Below, piece by piece: positions 18,340-26,576 of a DNA stretch of 64,000 bases. How positions within the stretch are numbered: position 1 is the stretch's first letter; every line of letters starts with the position of its first letter. The DNA is taken from positions 62,001-126,000 of the forward strand of contig NZ_FPJO01000018.1 of NCBI RefSeq assembly GCF_900119365.1. Direction: 5' to 3'. Below the pieces are notes generated by a model. That model ran no database searches, had not been told where the DNA came from, and was given only the letters and a program-made list of their open reading frames with translations. A program made the translations under genes and the position numbers. The DNA comes from Streptomyces atratus (GTDB lineage Bacteria > Actinomycetota > Actinomycetes > Streptomycetales > Streptomycetaceae).

Positions 18340-18560
18340 CGGCAACTCCGATGTGTTCCGCACAGGGCAGGCCCTCCGGCGCCAGCCCGGCGGGGACGCT
18401 GATCGCGGGGTGGCCGGTGTCGTTGAAGACGGAGGTGCAGGAGATCGGCAGAGTCCGCTCGCGCACGGCTGTTCCCAGCACGACTTGCTGCTCATGCCCA
18501 CTGTGCCCATTGCGCCCACAACAGCATGGGCCGCGAAGGGGTCGGACGTGTTCCTCGCGC
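18340..18560 (-). pseudogene. Amidase-family C-terminal remnant
   Basis: A minus-strand frame reads TSVFNDTGHPAISVPAGLAP then EGLPCAEHIGVAG, the conserved C-terminal strand of amidase-signature enzymes (usually PFNxTGxPAxSVPAGxxxxGLP). Only about 60-70 residues are recognisable; the Ser-Ser-Lys catalytic region is absent. The fragment lies directly after the response regulator and next to another gene fragment, in a scar region. Confidence 0.5.
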
Positions 18561-18563
18561 AGA

Positions 18564-19055
18564 TCAGGCCGGGCGCGGGATGTAGGCCAGTCCGTGGGAG
18601 CCGGGCTCGCCGAGTCCGGCGATGTCCAGCCGGGCCAGGCCCTGAAGCGTGACCAGGTCGACGATGTCGACGGTGGACGAGGCGACGCAGGCCACGTACC
18701 CGATCCGGCCATCGGACGACGAGGTGATGGTCAGCGGCCCGAGGCCCACCTCGATCTCACCCAGCCGCTTTTGGGCGTCGGCGGAGAACACCGTGAGGCG
18801 GCCCGGTGCGTGGCGTCCGAGCAGGGACACAGGGTCGGGTTCCATGCGAAGTTCGCCCGCGAGCAGCTTTCCCGTCGACGTGAGGTGCACCGGCAGGACG
18901 ACGTTCTCCGTGGGCAGTGTGTCGACGACGGACGCGGTCCGGGCGTCGATGACCCGGATTCCGTTGGCCGGTCCGTCATCGGCGGCGGCCTTGCCGAAAC
19001 CGGCGTACGGCGAGGCGACGAAGACCTGCGCGCCGTCGGCGGTGCTGCAGGAGCG
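18564..19055 (-). pseudogene. YncE-like beta-propeller remnant
   Basis: About 160 codons with repeated blade-like segments: VFVASPYAGFGKAAADD, GIRVIDARTASVVDTLP, GRLTVFSADAQKRLGEIEVG and VDIVDLVTLQGLARLDI, each with the x-V-x-V-hydrophobic-D pattern of YncE/YVTN-type propellers, ending at 18564. The 5' end is lost: upstream sequence is in another frame (MRELFAGYFGRT). Truncated and probably silent. Confidence 0.55.
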
Positions 19056-19137
19056 AGGGCGGGCAACAGCCGGACGCCCCGGCGCGTCCGGCCGAAGTAG
19101 CCGGCGAACAGCTCACGCATCGGCCGTCACGCGGACC

Positions 19138-19671
19138 CTAGCCGTGCTCGGCGACGTGCTCTCGCAGAAAGGCACCCGCGTGCGCGGCCGCCTCCTCCTT
19201 CGTTGCGTAGTACGAGGTGTTGTCGGCCTCGTCTCGCGTCCCGTCGGCTCCCTGGCCGACCCACCGCCAGCCGCCGGACGACGGCTCCCGGGACAGTTCG
19301 GCGCTGCCACCGCACAGCTCGATGACGCTCGGCTCCGACTCGGCAGGGACCGACCTGTCGATGGCGTCGGGCCACTTCTTGCGAGCACCCTGCCGGGTGA
19401 TACCCCAGGCAGCGCCCAACTGCTCGTAGCTCGCACCGTAGGAGCCGGCGGTCCTTGCCGCGATTGCCGTCAACCGCTTGACCTCCGCGTCCACCACCTT
19501 CCAGGTGGTGAGGATCGACAGAGTGACGCCGATGGGGTCGGCTTCCCACATGCGCTCTTCAGGGAGTCCGGTCGCCCGGGCACGCATGGCCGAGGCGAGT
19601 GGGTCGAGGGCATCGAGGAGAGCCTTGTCGAGGACTGTCTGTTCCGCGGTCGTGATCTCGGGCAGCGTCAT
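19138..19671 (-). CDS. Hypothetical protein with helix-turn-helix-like segment
   Basis: 177 aa. Residues 70-95 (YGASYEQLGAAWGITRQGAR followed by KKW) have the spacing of a helix-turn-helix in which a recognition helix follows a Gly-Ile turn. The C-terminal part is acidic and contains SYYATKEEAAAHAGAFLREH, and no other domain was recognised. ATG 19671 (MTLPEITTAEQ) is preferred to an upstream start twelve codons earlier, which would run through the palindrome at 19674-19691. That palindrome touching the start suggests autoregulation. Confidence 0.62.
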   Translation of the reverse strand: MTLPEITTAEQTVLDKALLDALDPLASAMRARATGLPEERMWEADPIGVTLSILTTWKVVDAEVKRLTAIAARTAGSYGASYEQLGAAWGITRQGARKKWPDAIDRSVPAESEPSVIELCGGSAELSREPSSGGWRWVGQGADGTRDEADNTSYYATKEEAAAHAGAFLREHVAEHG

Positions 19672-19673
19672 GC

Positions 19674-19691
19674 CGGTAACTCTAGTTACCG
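19674..19691. promoter_or_regulatory. Palindrome GGTAAC-N4-GTTACC at start of 19138-19671 gene
   Basis: C-GGTAAC-TCTA-GTTACC-G is a perfect 7-bp inverted repeat (18 bp in all) immediately upstream of ATG 19671. A related shorter element AACT-AA-AGTT followed by ACC lies at 19706-19718. Two similar elements side by side suggest an operator pair for the adjacent helix-turn-helix protein. Confidence 0.5.
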
Positions 19692-19713
19692 AACACCGAT
19701 ACCGCAACTAAAG

Positions 19714-20110
19714 TTACCGCAATGAGGAAGGGTGGGGCCCTTGGCCGCCCGGAGCTTCGTCCGGATTGTGGGCCAGGAAGCTGGCGATCGCCCTCTTCCC
19801 CTCTTCGGCGGGTTCCTGGACCAGCCGGGTGGTCACCACCAGCCCTGCCCGGCCCAGCAGTTCGGCGATCCGGTCTGCCGGCAGCAGGTAGGACTCGAAG
19901 TACGCGGGATGGTTGCCATAGGCGCTCCTCTCACGCCGATGCTCGCCGTTCCCCACCCGCCCGACGACCATCAGATGCCCACCGGGTGCCAGGGTGCGGT
20001 GGAAATCGGTGAACACGACGGGGAGCGCCTCGGGCGGCGTGTGGTGAGTGGAGTAGTAGGCCAGGATGCCGCCGAGCTCGTCGTCAGCGAGGTCCAGTGC
20101 GGTCATCGAG
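19714..20110 (-). pseudogene. SAM-dependent methyltransferase, 5'-truncated
   Basis: The reading frame has the middle and C-terminal parts of a class I methyltransferase: MTALDLADDELGGILAYYST, VFTDFHRTLAPGGHLMVVGR (motif III to post-III region) and ADRIAELLGRAGLVVTTRLV. Motif I (the glycine-rich S-adenosylmethionine loop) should lie before MTALDL, but the frame upstream is not homologous. The N-terminal 80 or so residues are therefore missing. Confidence 0.6.
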
Positions 20111-20406
20111 CAGCCGTGGTCCGCGACGGCCCCTCGGTCGGCGGTGCGCACGAGTTCGGCGGAGCGTTCTCGTCACTGCGGCACGAGCCGCGCGCGAAGC
20201 AGCAGACATCGCGCCGCTGCTGCCGGAGCCGACGGAAGGTGATCCCTCTGCCTGACGCCACTCCGCGGCTGCCCTGCTCCCACCTGGTCATGGTGATCTC
20301 GTGCCAGGAGGCATGTCCCGCATGGCCCGGTGGCTGGGCAAGGTCGCAAGGCATCCGGCAAACGCCAGCCCGACAGTGATGATTGCTGCGCTCATGGGCC
20401 GTCACG

Positions 20407-21336
20407 CTAGGCCCTTGTGGTGAGCAACTCCGCCAGGGTGTCGACGAATTGTGTGAGCCAGTCCAGTTGCCGCCCTCCGCGCGCCCTGCGAAATCCATGG
20501 CGGCGCCCCCAGAAGGCGGCCCGGACGGCATGGAACTGGGCCCAGCGCCGGGCACGTTCGCGGTCGACTTCGGCCGCCTCGGCGAAAACGTGCAAGGTAC
20601 GATGCAGCGCCTTCCGCAGGTCGCTCGCCTCGATGAGCGTCAGCGCCCGTGACTTGAGCAGAGTGCCGGCGTCGTAAGCGGGGTCTCCCGCGTGCCCCTT
20701 GGGGTCGACGGCGAGCCACGGCTCACGATCGGCGCGCAGGATGTTACGGGCGTGCAGGTCGCCGTGGATGAGGGTGTCCGGCTGATCGTGGCCGAGCTCC
20801 CGGGCTGTCGCCAGGGCGGCATCCATCGCGTATCGGGACAGCGTGTGCGTCAGTTCCTCTTTGTCCTGGTGGAGTTCGGCCTCCCATGCCTCGACCTGCT
20901 CCCGGAGCCGGGGCAGTCCGGGCGGCGCGGGGATGGCCAGTCGACGGCTGATCCGTCCTGCGATCCTAACTGCCTCATCGCCCTCTTCGAGCTCCGCCAG
21001 GGTGGACGACCGTACGCGCTCCAGCAACATGGCGAAGTGCTCGTCATCGCGCTCGTGCAGCAGCACGGCTCCACGTCCGCCCCAGGCCGCAAACGCGTCC
21101 GGCTCACACACATTGCCGGGATGGGGGAACGACACCTTCACCACGGCCCCGTCGGCCTGCCGACGCACCGGAACGATGACCCCGACACCCCCGTGCATGA
21201 CCTCGCCGTCCGGCACACAGTCCCAGCGGTCCAGCAGCTCCTCCACCACACCGGGCAGCCCGGCCAGCCAAGCCGCGCCCGGCTCACCCTCGCGCTCGAT
21301 CGTGCTCCGTGCGAATGCCCCTGGTGCTTCAATCAT
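20407..21336 (-). CDS. Aminoglycoside phosphotransferase-like kinase, APH(6) group
   Basis: 309 aa kinase-like fold. The catalytic loop is LIHGDLHARNIL (near residue 190), followed by the DFG-equivalent DPKGHAGDPAYDAG (near residue 215). N-terminal sequence GVIVPVRRQADGAVVKVSFP is the nucleotide-binding part. The overall pattern, including WDCVPDGEVMHGGVG, is that of the streptomycin 6-phosphotransferase group, widespread in Streptomyces without implying resistance; the true substrate is unknown. The preceding 255 bp (20152-20406, downstream of the gene) hold no gene that could be supported. Confidence 0.82.
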   Translation of the reverse strand: MIEAPGAFARSTIEREGEPGAAWLAGLPGVVEELLDRWDCVPDGEVMHGGVGVIVPVRRQADGAVVKVSFPHPGNVCEPDAFAAWGGRGAVLLHERDDEHFAMLLERVRSSTLAELEEGDEAVRIAGRISRRLAIPAPPGLPRLREQVEAWEAELHQDKEELTHTLSRYAMDAALATARELGHDQPDTLIHGDLHARNILRADREPWLAVDPKGHAGDPAYDAGTLLKSRALTLIEASDLRKALHRTLHVFAEAAEVDRERARRWAQFHAVRAAFWGRRHGFRRARGGRQLDWLTQFVDTLAELLTTRA

Positions 21337-21491
21337 CCCCGCACCCTACGCACCGGCCGAGCAAGCAAGGGAATCGACATGACACCTCACACGGTCCCGG
21401 CACCGGGCTCCGTCGGGTGTGCTGGTGGGGTCGGCCCACGGCCGGTGCGGCCCGTGGCGGCTGCGCCAGCGGCGAGGGTTGAATTCTCCGT

Positions 21492-21947
21492 ATGGACGAT
21501 GCCGAACTCGCCTCACTCCTGGCCGGATGCAGCGGTTCCCCCCACCCCGGTGCATAGCAGGACACACCCTTCGCGGAACGCACGGCCGAAGGGGAACGGT
21601 ACGTGCTGGTCGCGCTCGACCCTGGGTTGAGCGCGCTCGGCGTACGCCGTGCCGACGGCTCACTGTGGGGCCTGCCGGAGGACGGCATACCTCACTTGGT
21701 GAACTCCAGCGCTGCGGTATTCGTCGCGTTCAACCGCGCCTACGAGGAGGCCGCGGCCGAGGCGAATGCGTACGAAGGGCCCGACAACGACTCCGACGCG
21801 GCCGAGGATCTGGCCGAAGAGGCTGCCGACGCGCATACCGAGGCGCTGGTGGAGCGGTTCGAGGCGATCGACGCGGCGGCCGTCGCCGGTGAGAACTCCT
21901 TCTGGCGCGTCGCCGCGGAGGAGCTGGGCTACGCCATGAGCGTCTGA
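21492..21947 (+). pseudogene. SUKH-4-like protein interrupted by an in-frame TAG
   Basis: A frame beginning at ATG 21492 (MDDAELASLLAGCSG) meets TAG at 21555-21557. Without a frame change it continues as FAERTAEGERYVLVALDPG, ADGSLWGLPEDGIPHLVNSS and ENSFWRVAAEELGYAMSV to 21947. The latter parts resemble the C-terminal half of SUKH-4/nucleic-acid-deaminase immunity-like proteins. The region before the stop is too short, so an internal deletion is likely besides the stop. GTG 21603 could start a 114-aa product. Confidence 0.5.
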
Positions 21948-22030
21948 TCACGCACAACAACCGAGACACCCCGCCCGCGAACCACGTCGCGGCTTTCCGG
22001 ATCTCCGGATCTCCGCATCCGGCACCGCGT

Positions 22031-22630
22031 TCAGGCGCGTTCAGGCCCGCTCGATGGTCCGGGGGCCCCCGCCCGCAGGCCGTCCATCACAAGGTCCAGA
22101 AGGCGCTTCGCGCGCGGCTGCCAGTCGCTGTGCGGGTCAATCTGCCAGAGCCCGGCGATGGCGAGTACGAAGTCTTCGGGGGGCAGCCCCGGACGGATGG
22201 TGCCGGCCTGCTCGTTCGCGTTCAGCAGCAGCGTGACCGCCCGAGTCACCGGGCCGTGCCCCAACTGGGCCAGGCTGCCGTACCTTCCGGTGGACTTGCG
22301 CAGGGCATCGGCCAGGCCGGCCTTGGCCATGGCGTACTGGGCGAGACGGTCCATCCACTCCCTCAGCGCCTGGTCGGGCGTGCGGGTCCGGAGCAGTTGG
22401 ACCGCGGTGTCGGCCACCTGCTGCATCTCGTAGCGGTAGACCTCCAGAACGAGAGCCTCGCGGTTCGGGAAGTTGCGGTAGAAGGTCCCCTGCCCGACAC
22501 CCGCCTTCTTCGCGATCGTGCTCAGCGGTGCGTCCGCCGCCCGCGTCAGCTCGGCCAGTGCGACTTCCAGGATGCGCTCGCGATTCCGTTGCGCGTCCGG
22601 GCGCAGAGGCGCGCTCTTCTCGTCCTGCAC
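22031..22630 (-). CDS. TetR-family transcriptional repressor
   Basis: 199 aa. The N-terminal helix-turn-helix is clear (ILEVALAELTRAADAPLSTI, then AKKAGVGQGTFYRNFPNREA). The C-terminal ligand domain resembles the group with a KstR-type SBP C-terminal fold. The gene is divergent from a molybdenum hydroxylase operon, and two 18-bp palindromes lie 43 and 74 bases upstream of its start, so it very likely represses both itself and the operon until a ligand (perhaps an aldehyde or aromatic substrate) binds. Confidence 0.9.
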   Translation of the reverse strand: MQDEKSAPLRPDAQRNRERILEVALAELTRAADAPLSTIAKKAGVGQGTFYRNFPNREALVLEVYRYEMQQVADTAVQLLRTRTPDQALREWMDRLAQYAMAKAGLADALRKSTGRYGSLAQLGHGPVTRAVTLLLNANEQAGTIRPGLPPEDFVLAIAGLWQIDPHSDWQPRAKRLLDLVMDGLRAGAPGPSSGPERA

Positions 22631-22672
22631 CCGTCCTCCTCCCGGAAAGCACGGCCAAGTCCGGCCTTGCTG

Positions 22673-22690
22673 AGCGAACAGCTGTCCGCT
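22673..22690. promoter_or_regulatory. TetR operator copy 1
   Basis: AGCGAACAGCTGTCCGCT differs from a perfect palindrome at one pair and matches the second copy at 22704-22721 in 17 of 18 bases. It lies 43 bases upstream of the TetR start. Confidence 0.72.
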
Positions 22691-22703
22691 AGGTTCGACG
22701 AAA

Positions 22704-22721
22704 AGCGGACAGCTGTCCGCT
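22704..22721. promoter_or_regulatory. TetR operator copy 2 (perfect 18-bp palindrome)
   Basis: AGCGGACAGCTGTCCGCT is a perfect 18-bp palindrome between the TetR gene and the divergent molybdenum hydroxylase operon. Centre-to-centre distance to copy 1 is 31 bp, about three helix turns, so two dimers could bind on the same DNA face. Confidence 0.78.
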
Positions 22722-22870
22722 TGGATTCACCATAGCGGCAGATCCGGCCGGCGTGGCCGAGTTGCGCCCACCGTCAATGGTTAAATCACCCTCATCGCCC
22801 TCTCCCTTCCGGAATGTCCACCGGGATCGTCTCGTTCGACGCGCATCAGCAATGCGAAAGAAGGCTGATC

Positions 22871-23428
22871 ATGGCTCCATCGACGTCCAGTGCCATCACC
22901 CTGAACATCAATGGCGAGAAGTACACACTGCCGGTCGACCATCGCACCACCCTGCTCGACGCCCTGCGCGAGCGTCTTGACCTGACCGGTTCCAAGAAGG
23001 GCTGTGACCAGGGGCAATGCGGTGCCTGCACGGTGCTGCTCGATGGGCGCCGGGCTGTTTCCTGCCTCCAGCTCGCGGTCGCGGCCGAGGGCCGCGTGAT
23101 CACCACCATCGAGGGCGTGGCCGATGGTGAACAGCTCCATCCGGTGCAGCAGGCCTTTCTCGACCTCGATGGATTTCAGTGCGGATACTGCACACCCGGG
23201 CAGATCTGTTCGGCCATTGCGGTGATCGAGGAACACGCGGCGGGCTGGCCGAGCGCGGCGACCGACGACGTCCGGCCCGAGGCGGGGGTGCCCGCACTCG
23301 GTGCCGAGGAGATCCGCGAGCGCATGAGCGGCAACCTGTGCCGCTGTGGCGCCTATGTGTCGATCGTTCAGGCAGTCGCGCAAGCCGCGGAGGCGACCGG
23401 AACCCAGGACAAGGAGGCGGTGGCGTGA
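22871..23428 (+). CDS. [2Fe-2S] subunit of a xanthine oxidase-family aldehyde oxidoreductase (PaoA/YagT-like)
   Basis: 185 aa iron-sulfur subunit with both [2Fe-2S] clusters: the plant-ferredoxin-type cluster GCDQGQCGACTVLLDGRRAV (near residues 45-65) and the four-helix cluster FQCGYCTPGQICSA plus GNLCRCGAYVSI (near residues 100-165). It passes electrons from the molybdenum centre to FAD. ATG 22871 is preferred; an in-frame ATG at 22814 would add 19 residues without family similarity. The stop codon overlaps the next start (GTGA). First gene of the four-gene operon. Confidence 0.9.
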   Translation: MAPSTSSAITLNINGEKYTLPVDHRTTLLDALRERLDLTGSKKGCDQGQCGACTVLLDGRRAVSCLQLAVAAEGRVITTIEGVADGEQLHPVQQAFLDLDGFQCGYCTPGQICSAIAVIEEHAAGWPSAATDDVRPEAGVPALGAEEIRERMSGNLCRCGAYVSIVQAVAQAAEATGTQDKEAVA

Positions 23429-24417
23429 GGGAGTTCGGCTACGAACGGGCCTTCGGCGTTTCCGAGGCGGTCGCCCTGCTCGGTTCCGCCCCCGACGCCC
23501 GTTTCCTCGGCGGCGGCACCAATCTTGTCGACCTGATGAAGGCAGGTGTGGAGCGGCCCGCGCTGCTCGTCGACGTACGTGAACTCCCTCTCGACGGAGT
23601 CGGTTTCACCGGGGGCGGTGGACTGCGCATCGGTGCGACCGTCACCAACAGCGATCTCGCGGCCCACCCCGAAGTGCGGCGCCACCACCCGGCGTTGGCG
23701 CAGGCCGTGCTGGCCGGCGCCTCCGGGCAGCTGCGCAACATGGCCACGGTCGGCGGGAATCTTCTCCAGCGCACCCGCTGCGGCTACTTCACCGACATCA
23801 GCAAGCCGTGCAACAAGCGCTCCCCCGGCAGTGGTTGTCCCGCCGTCGACGGCGAACACCACAACCACGCGATCCTCGGCGCCTCCGCGCGCTGTATCGC
23901 CACCCATCCCTCGGACATGGCAGTCGCGCTCGCCGCGTTCGACGCCGTCATCTCGTACGAAACGGCCGACGGACCGGGCGAGTTGCCCATGTCGGAGTTC
24001 TATCCGCCCGTGGGCGACACGCCGCACATCGAGACCGCTCTTCCGCCCGGCGCGCTGATCACCGGCGTCACGCTGCCGCCCTCCCCCGTCGCCGCCCACT
24101 CGCGGTACCGGAAGGTGCGCGAGCGCGCCTCGTACGCGTTCGCGATCGGCTCGATCGCCGCCGCGCTCGATGTCCGGGACGGTGTCGTACGCGAAGTGCG
24201 TCTGGCACTCGGGGCTGTCGCGTCGAGGCCCTGGCGGGCGCGTGCGGCCGAGCAGGCCCTGATCGGCGGGCCGGCGAACGCGGAAGCGTTCGCCGCCGCG
24301 GCGGATGCCGAACTGGCCGCCGCCGAGCCCCTTCCCGACAACGGCTACAAGGTGACGCTGATGCGCAGCCTCGTCGTGGCCGTGCTGACCGAGCTCACCG
24401 AGGAGGTCTCCCGATGA
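23425..24417 (+). CDS. FAD-binding subunit, PaoB/YagS-like, with iron-sulfur insertion
   Basis: 330 aa. It has the CO-dehydrogenase-flavoprotein fold with FAD pyrophosphate motifs FLGGGTNLVDLMKAG (near residue 28) and MATVGGNLLQRTRC (near residue 107). The insertion RCGYFTDISKPCNKRSPGSG followed by Cys contains three cysteines spaced Cys-x9-Cys-x8-Cys, the mark of PaoB-type subunits that carry an extra [4Fe-4S] cluster. GTG 23425 overlaps the previous stop. The C-terminal domain ends at LTELTEEVSR. Confidence 0.88.
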   Translation: MREFGYERAFGVSEAVALLGSAPDARFLGGGTNLVDLMKAGVERPALLVDVRELPLDGVGFTGGGGLRIGATVTNSDLAAHPEVRRHHPALAQAVLAGASGQLRNMATVGGNLLQRTRCGYFTDISKPCNKRSPGSGCPAVDGEHHNHAILGASARCIATHPSDMAVALAAFDAVISYETADGPGELPMSEFYPPVGDTPHIETALPPGALITGVTLPPSPVAAHSRYRKVRERASYAFAIGSIAAALDVRDGVVREVRLALGAVASRPWRARAAEQALIGGPANAEAFAAAADAELAAAEPLPDNGYKVTLMRSLVVAVLTELTEEVSR

Positions 24418-26576
24418 CCACGACGACCGGGGTCGCCGCCGTGACAGGAGCCGTCGGCTCCGCCCACACCCGCGTGGAGGGCCGCGACAAGGTCACCGGG
24501 GCGGCCCGCTACTCCGGAGAGGTTCCGTTCGCCGAACTCACTCATGGATGGCTGGTGTTGTCGACCGTGGCCCGCGGCCGCATCCGTTCCGTGGGGGACG
24601 GCCCCGTCCTGGCCATGCCGGGCGTTCTCACCGTGCTGCACCACGGGAACGCTCCGCGCGTGGACACCGACTACATGGGCATGCTGGGGCGGCCGAACCC
24701 GATCGTTGGGCTCTTCCAGCACGACCGCGTACCCTTCGCGGGCTGGCCCGTGGCGTTGGTGGTGGCCGAGACCTCCGAGCAGGCCAGGGAGGCCGCCGAG
24801 GCGCTGGTGGTCCAGTACGACGAAGAACCGCACGATGTCGCGTTCCACTCCGGCCGTTCGGACGCCTACACGCCGGGGGACACTCCGATCGTCAAGGCCG
24901 AGACGGAGAAGGGGGACGTGGAGGCTGGGCTCGATGCCTCCGCCGTGGTCGTGGACGCGGAGTACACCACTCCGGAGGAGCACCACAACCCGATGGAACC
25001 GCATGCGGCGACGGCCCGCTGGGACGGCGGCCGACTCGACGTCATCGACTCCAACCAGGGCAGCAGCTGGGTGGCGAGCGAGCTGGCGCAGCTCTTCTCC
25101 TTCGATCCGGCCTCCGTGCGGGTGCGGTCCGAACACGTCGGGGGCGCCTTCGGGTCGAAGGGTCTGAGCCCGCATCAAGTGGCGGCCGTGATGGCCACGA
25201 CCGTGCTCCATCGTCCGGTCCGTGTCGTGCTGACGCGCAGCCAGATGTTCTCGCTCATCGGTTACCGCAGCCCTACCGCTCAGCGGATCAGGCTCGGTGC
25301 CGACGCCGATGGCCGGCTGCGTGCCTTCGACCACCAGGCGCAGAGTCTCACGTCGACCGTGCACGAATTCGTCGAGTCGAGCGCCGTGCTGGGGCGGGTG
25401 ATGTACGACGCCGACGCGCATCACACCCTTCACCGGCTCGTACGGCTCGATGTGCCGACTCCGACGTGGATGCGCGCCCCGGGCGAGGCACCGGGGTCCT
25501 TCGCCCTCGAATCGGCCCTCGACGAGCTGGCCGAGAAGTGCGGCATCGACCCGATCGCGCTGCGCGTGCGCAATGAACCCGAGGCGGGTCCGGTGTCCGG
25601 GCTGCCGTTCAGCAGCCGCAATGTGCTGGCCTGCTTCGAGGAGGGCGCCCGCCGGTTCGGCTGGGCGGACCGGGACCCCCGTCCCGGACTGCGCCGCGAG
25701 GGGCGCTGGCTGCTCGGATCGGGCACGGCGGCGGCCACCTATCCCTCGGGGGTGGGGCCGTCCACCGCGGCCGTGACCGCGGAGGCCGACGGGACCTTCA
25801 CCGTACGGATCAACGCGGCGGACGTCGGAACGGGGGCGCGGACCGCGATGACCCTGGTCGCCGCGGACGCGCTGGAGGTGGATCCGGACCGCGTCCGGGT
25901 GCGCATCGCGGACAGCGACCTCGGCCCGGCGATGATCGCCGGAGGCTCGATGGGGACGCGTTCCTGGGCGTGGGCGGTGACGGTCGCGGCGAACGAACTG
26001 CGGGAGCGGCTGTCCCTGGGTGGTGGCATTCCGCCGGAGGGGATCACGGCCCGGTCGAACACGGCCGAGGCCATCGGCGCTCTCACGCAGAAGGAACGCC
26101 ACTCCTTCGGAGCCCAGTTCGCCGAGGTCGCGGTGGATGTGGACACCGGTGAAGTGCGCGTGCGACGGCTGCTCGGCATCTACGCCGCGGGCACCATCGT
26201 CAACCCGCTCACCGCCCGCAGCCAGTTCATCGGAGGAATGATCTGGGGGCTGTCCATGGCGCTCCACGAGGAGGCCATCAGGGACCAGGCCTCGGGCAGC
26301 CACGTCGGCGCCGACCTCGCCGGCTACCACTTCGCCTCGCACGCCGATGTGCCGATCATCGAGGCGGACTGGGTGGACGATCCCGTCCCGGGCGATCCGG
26401 TCGGGATCAAGGGCATCGGAGAGATCGGCATCGTGGGAGTGGCCGCCGCGATCGCCAACGCGGTGTGGCACGCGACCGGTGTACGTCACCGGGACCTCCC
26501 GATCCGTCCGGACCGCGTCCTGTGTGCGGCGGACGAGGCCCGGCGCCGGGCAGCGGGAGGAGCCGGGAGTGCTTGA
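24414..26576 (+). CDS. Molybdopterin-cofactor catalytic subunit, PaoC/YagR-like
   Basis: 720 aa, shorter than fused xanthine dehydrogenases and equal to stand-alone PaoC-type subunits. It starts with the aldehyde oxidase a/b hammerhead domain (SAHTRVEGRDKVTGAARYSG), then molybdopterin-binding segments such as VRSEHVGGAFGSKG, RAPGEAPGSFALESALDELA and GSMGTRSWAWAVT. The catalytic glutamate lies in GIKGIGEIGIVGVAAAIANA near the C-terminus. Probable reaction: hydroxylation of aldehydes to carboxylic acids in the cytoplasm or after Tat export with partners; no Tat signal is seen here. ATG overlaps the preceding stop by four bases, and GTG of the next gene overlaps its end by eight. Confidence 0.9.
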   Translation: MTTTTGVAAVTGAVGSAHTRVEGRDKVTGAARYSGEVPFAELTHGWLVLSTVARGRIRSVGDGPVLAMPGVLTVLHHGNAPRVDTDYMGMLGRPNPIVGLFQHDRVPFAGWPVALVVAETSEQAREAAEALVVQYDEEPHDVAFHSGRSDAYTPGDTPIVKAETEKGDVEAGLDASAVVVDAEYTTPEEHHNPMEPHAATARWDGGRLDVIDSNQGSSWVASELAQLFSFDPASVRVRSEHVGGAFGSKGLSPHQVAAVMATTVLHRPVRVVLTRSQMFSLIGYRSPTAQRIRLGADADGRLRAFDHQAQSLTSTVHEFVESSAVLGRVMYDADAHHTLHRLVRLDVPTPTWMRAPGEAPGSFALESALDELAEKCGIDPIALRVRNEPEAGPVSGLPFSSRNVLACFEEGARRFGWADRDPRPGLRREGRWLLGSGTAAATYPSGVGPSTAAVTAEADGTFTVRINAADVGTGARTAMTLVAADALEVDPDRVRVRIADSDLGPAMIAGGSMGTRSWAWAVTVAANELRERLSLGGGIPPEGITARSNTAEAIGALTQKERHSFGAQFAEVAVDVDTGEVRVRRLLGIYAAGTIVNPLTARSQFIGGMIWGLSMALHEEAIRDQASGSHVGADLAGYHFASHADVPIIEADWVDDPVPGDPVGIKGIGEIGIVGVAAAIANAVWHATGVRHRDLPIRPDRVLCAADEARRRAAGGAGSA

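Noticed and set aside
20152..20406. Possible small gene on the minus strand between the methyltransferase remnant and the APH-like kinase
   Set aside because: Frames there have Arg/Pro/Cys-rich composition with no ribosome binding site and no recognisable motif.
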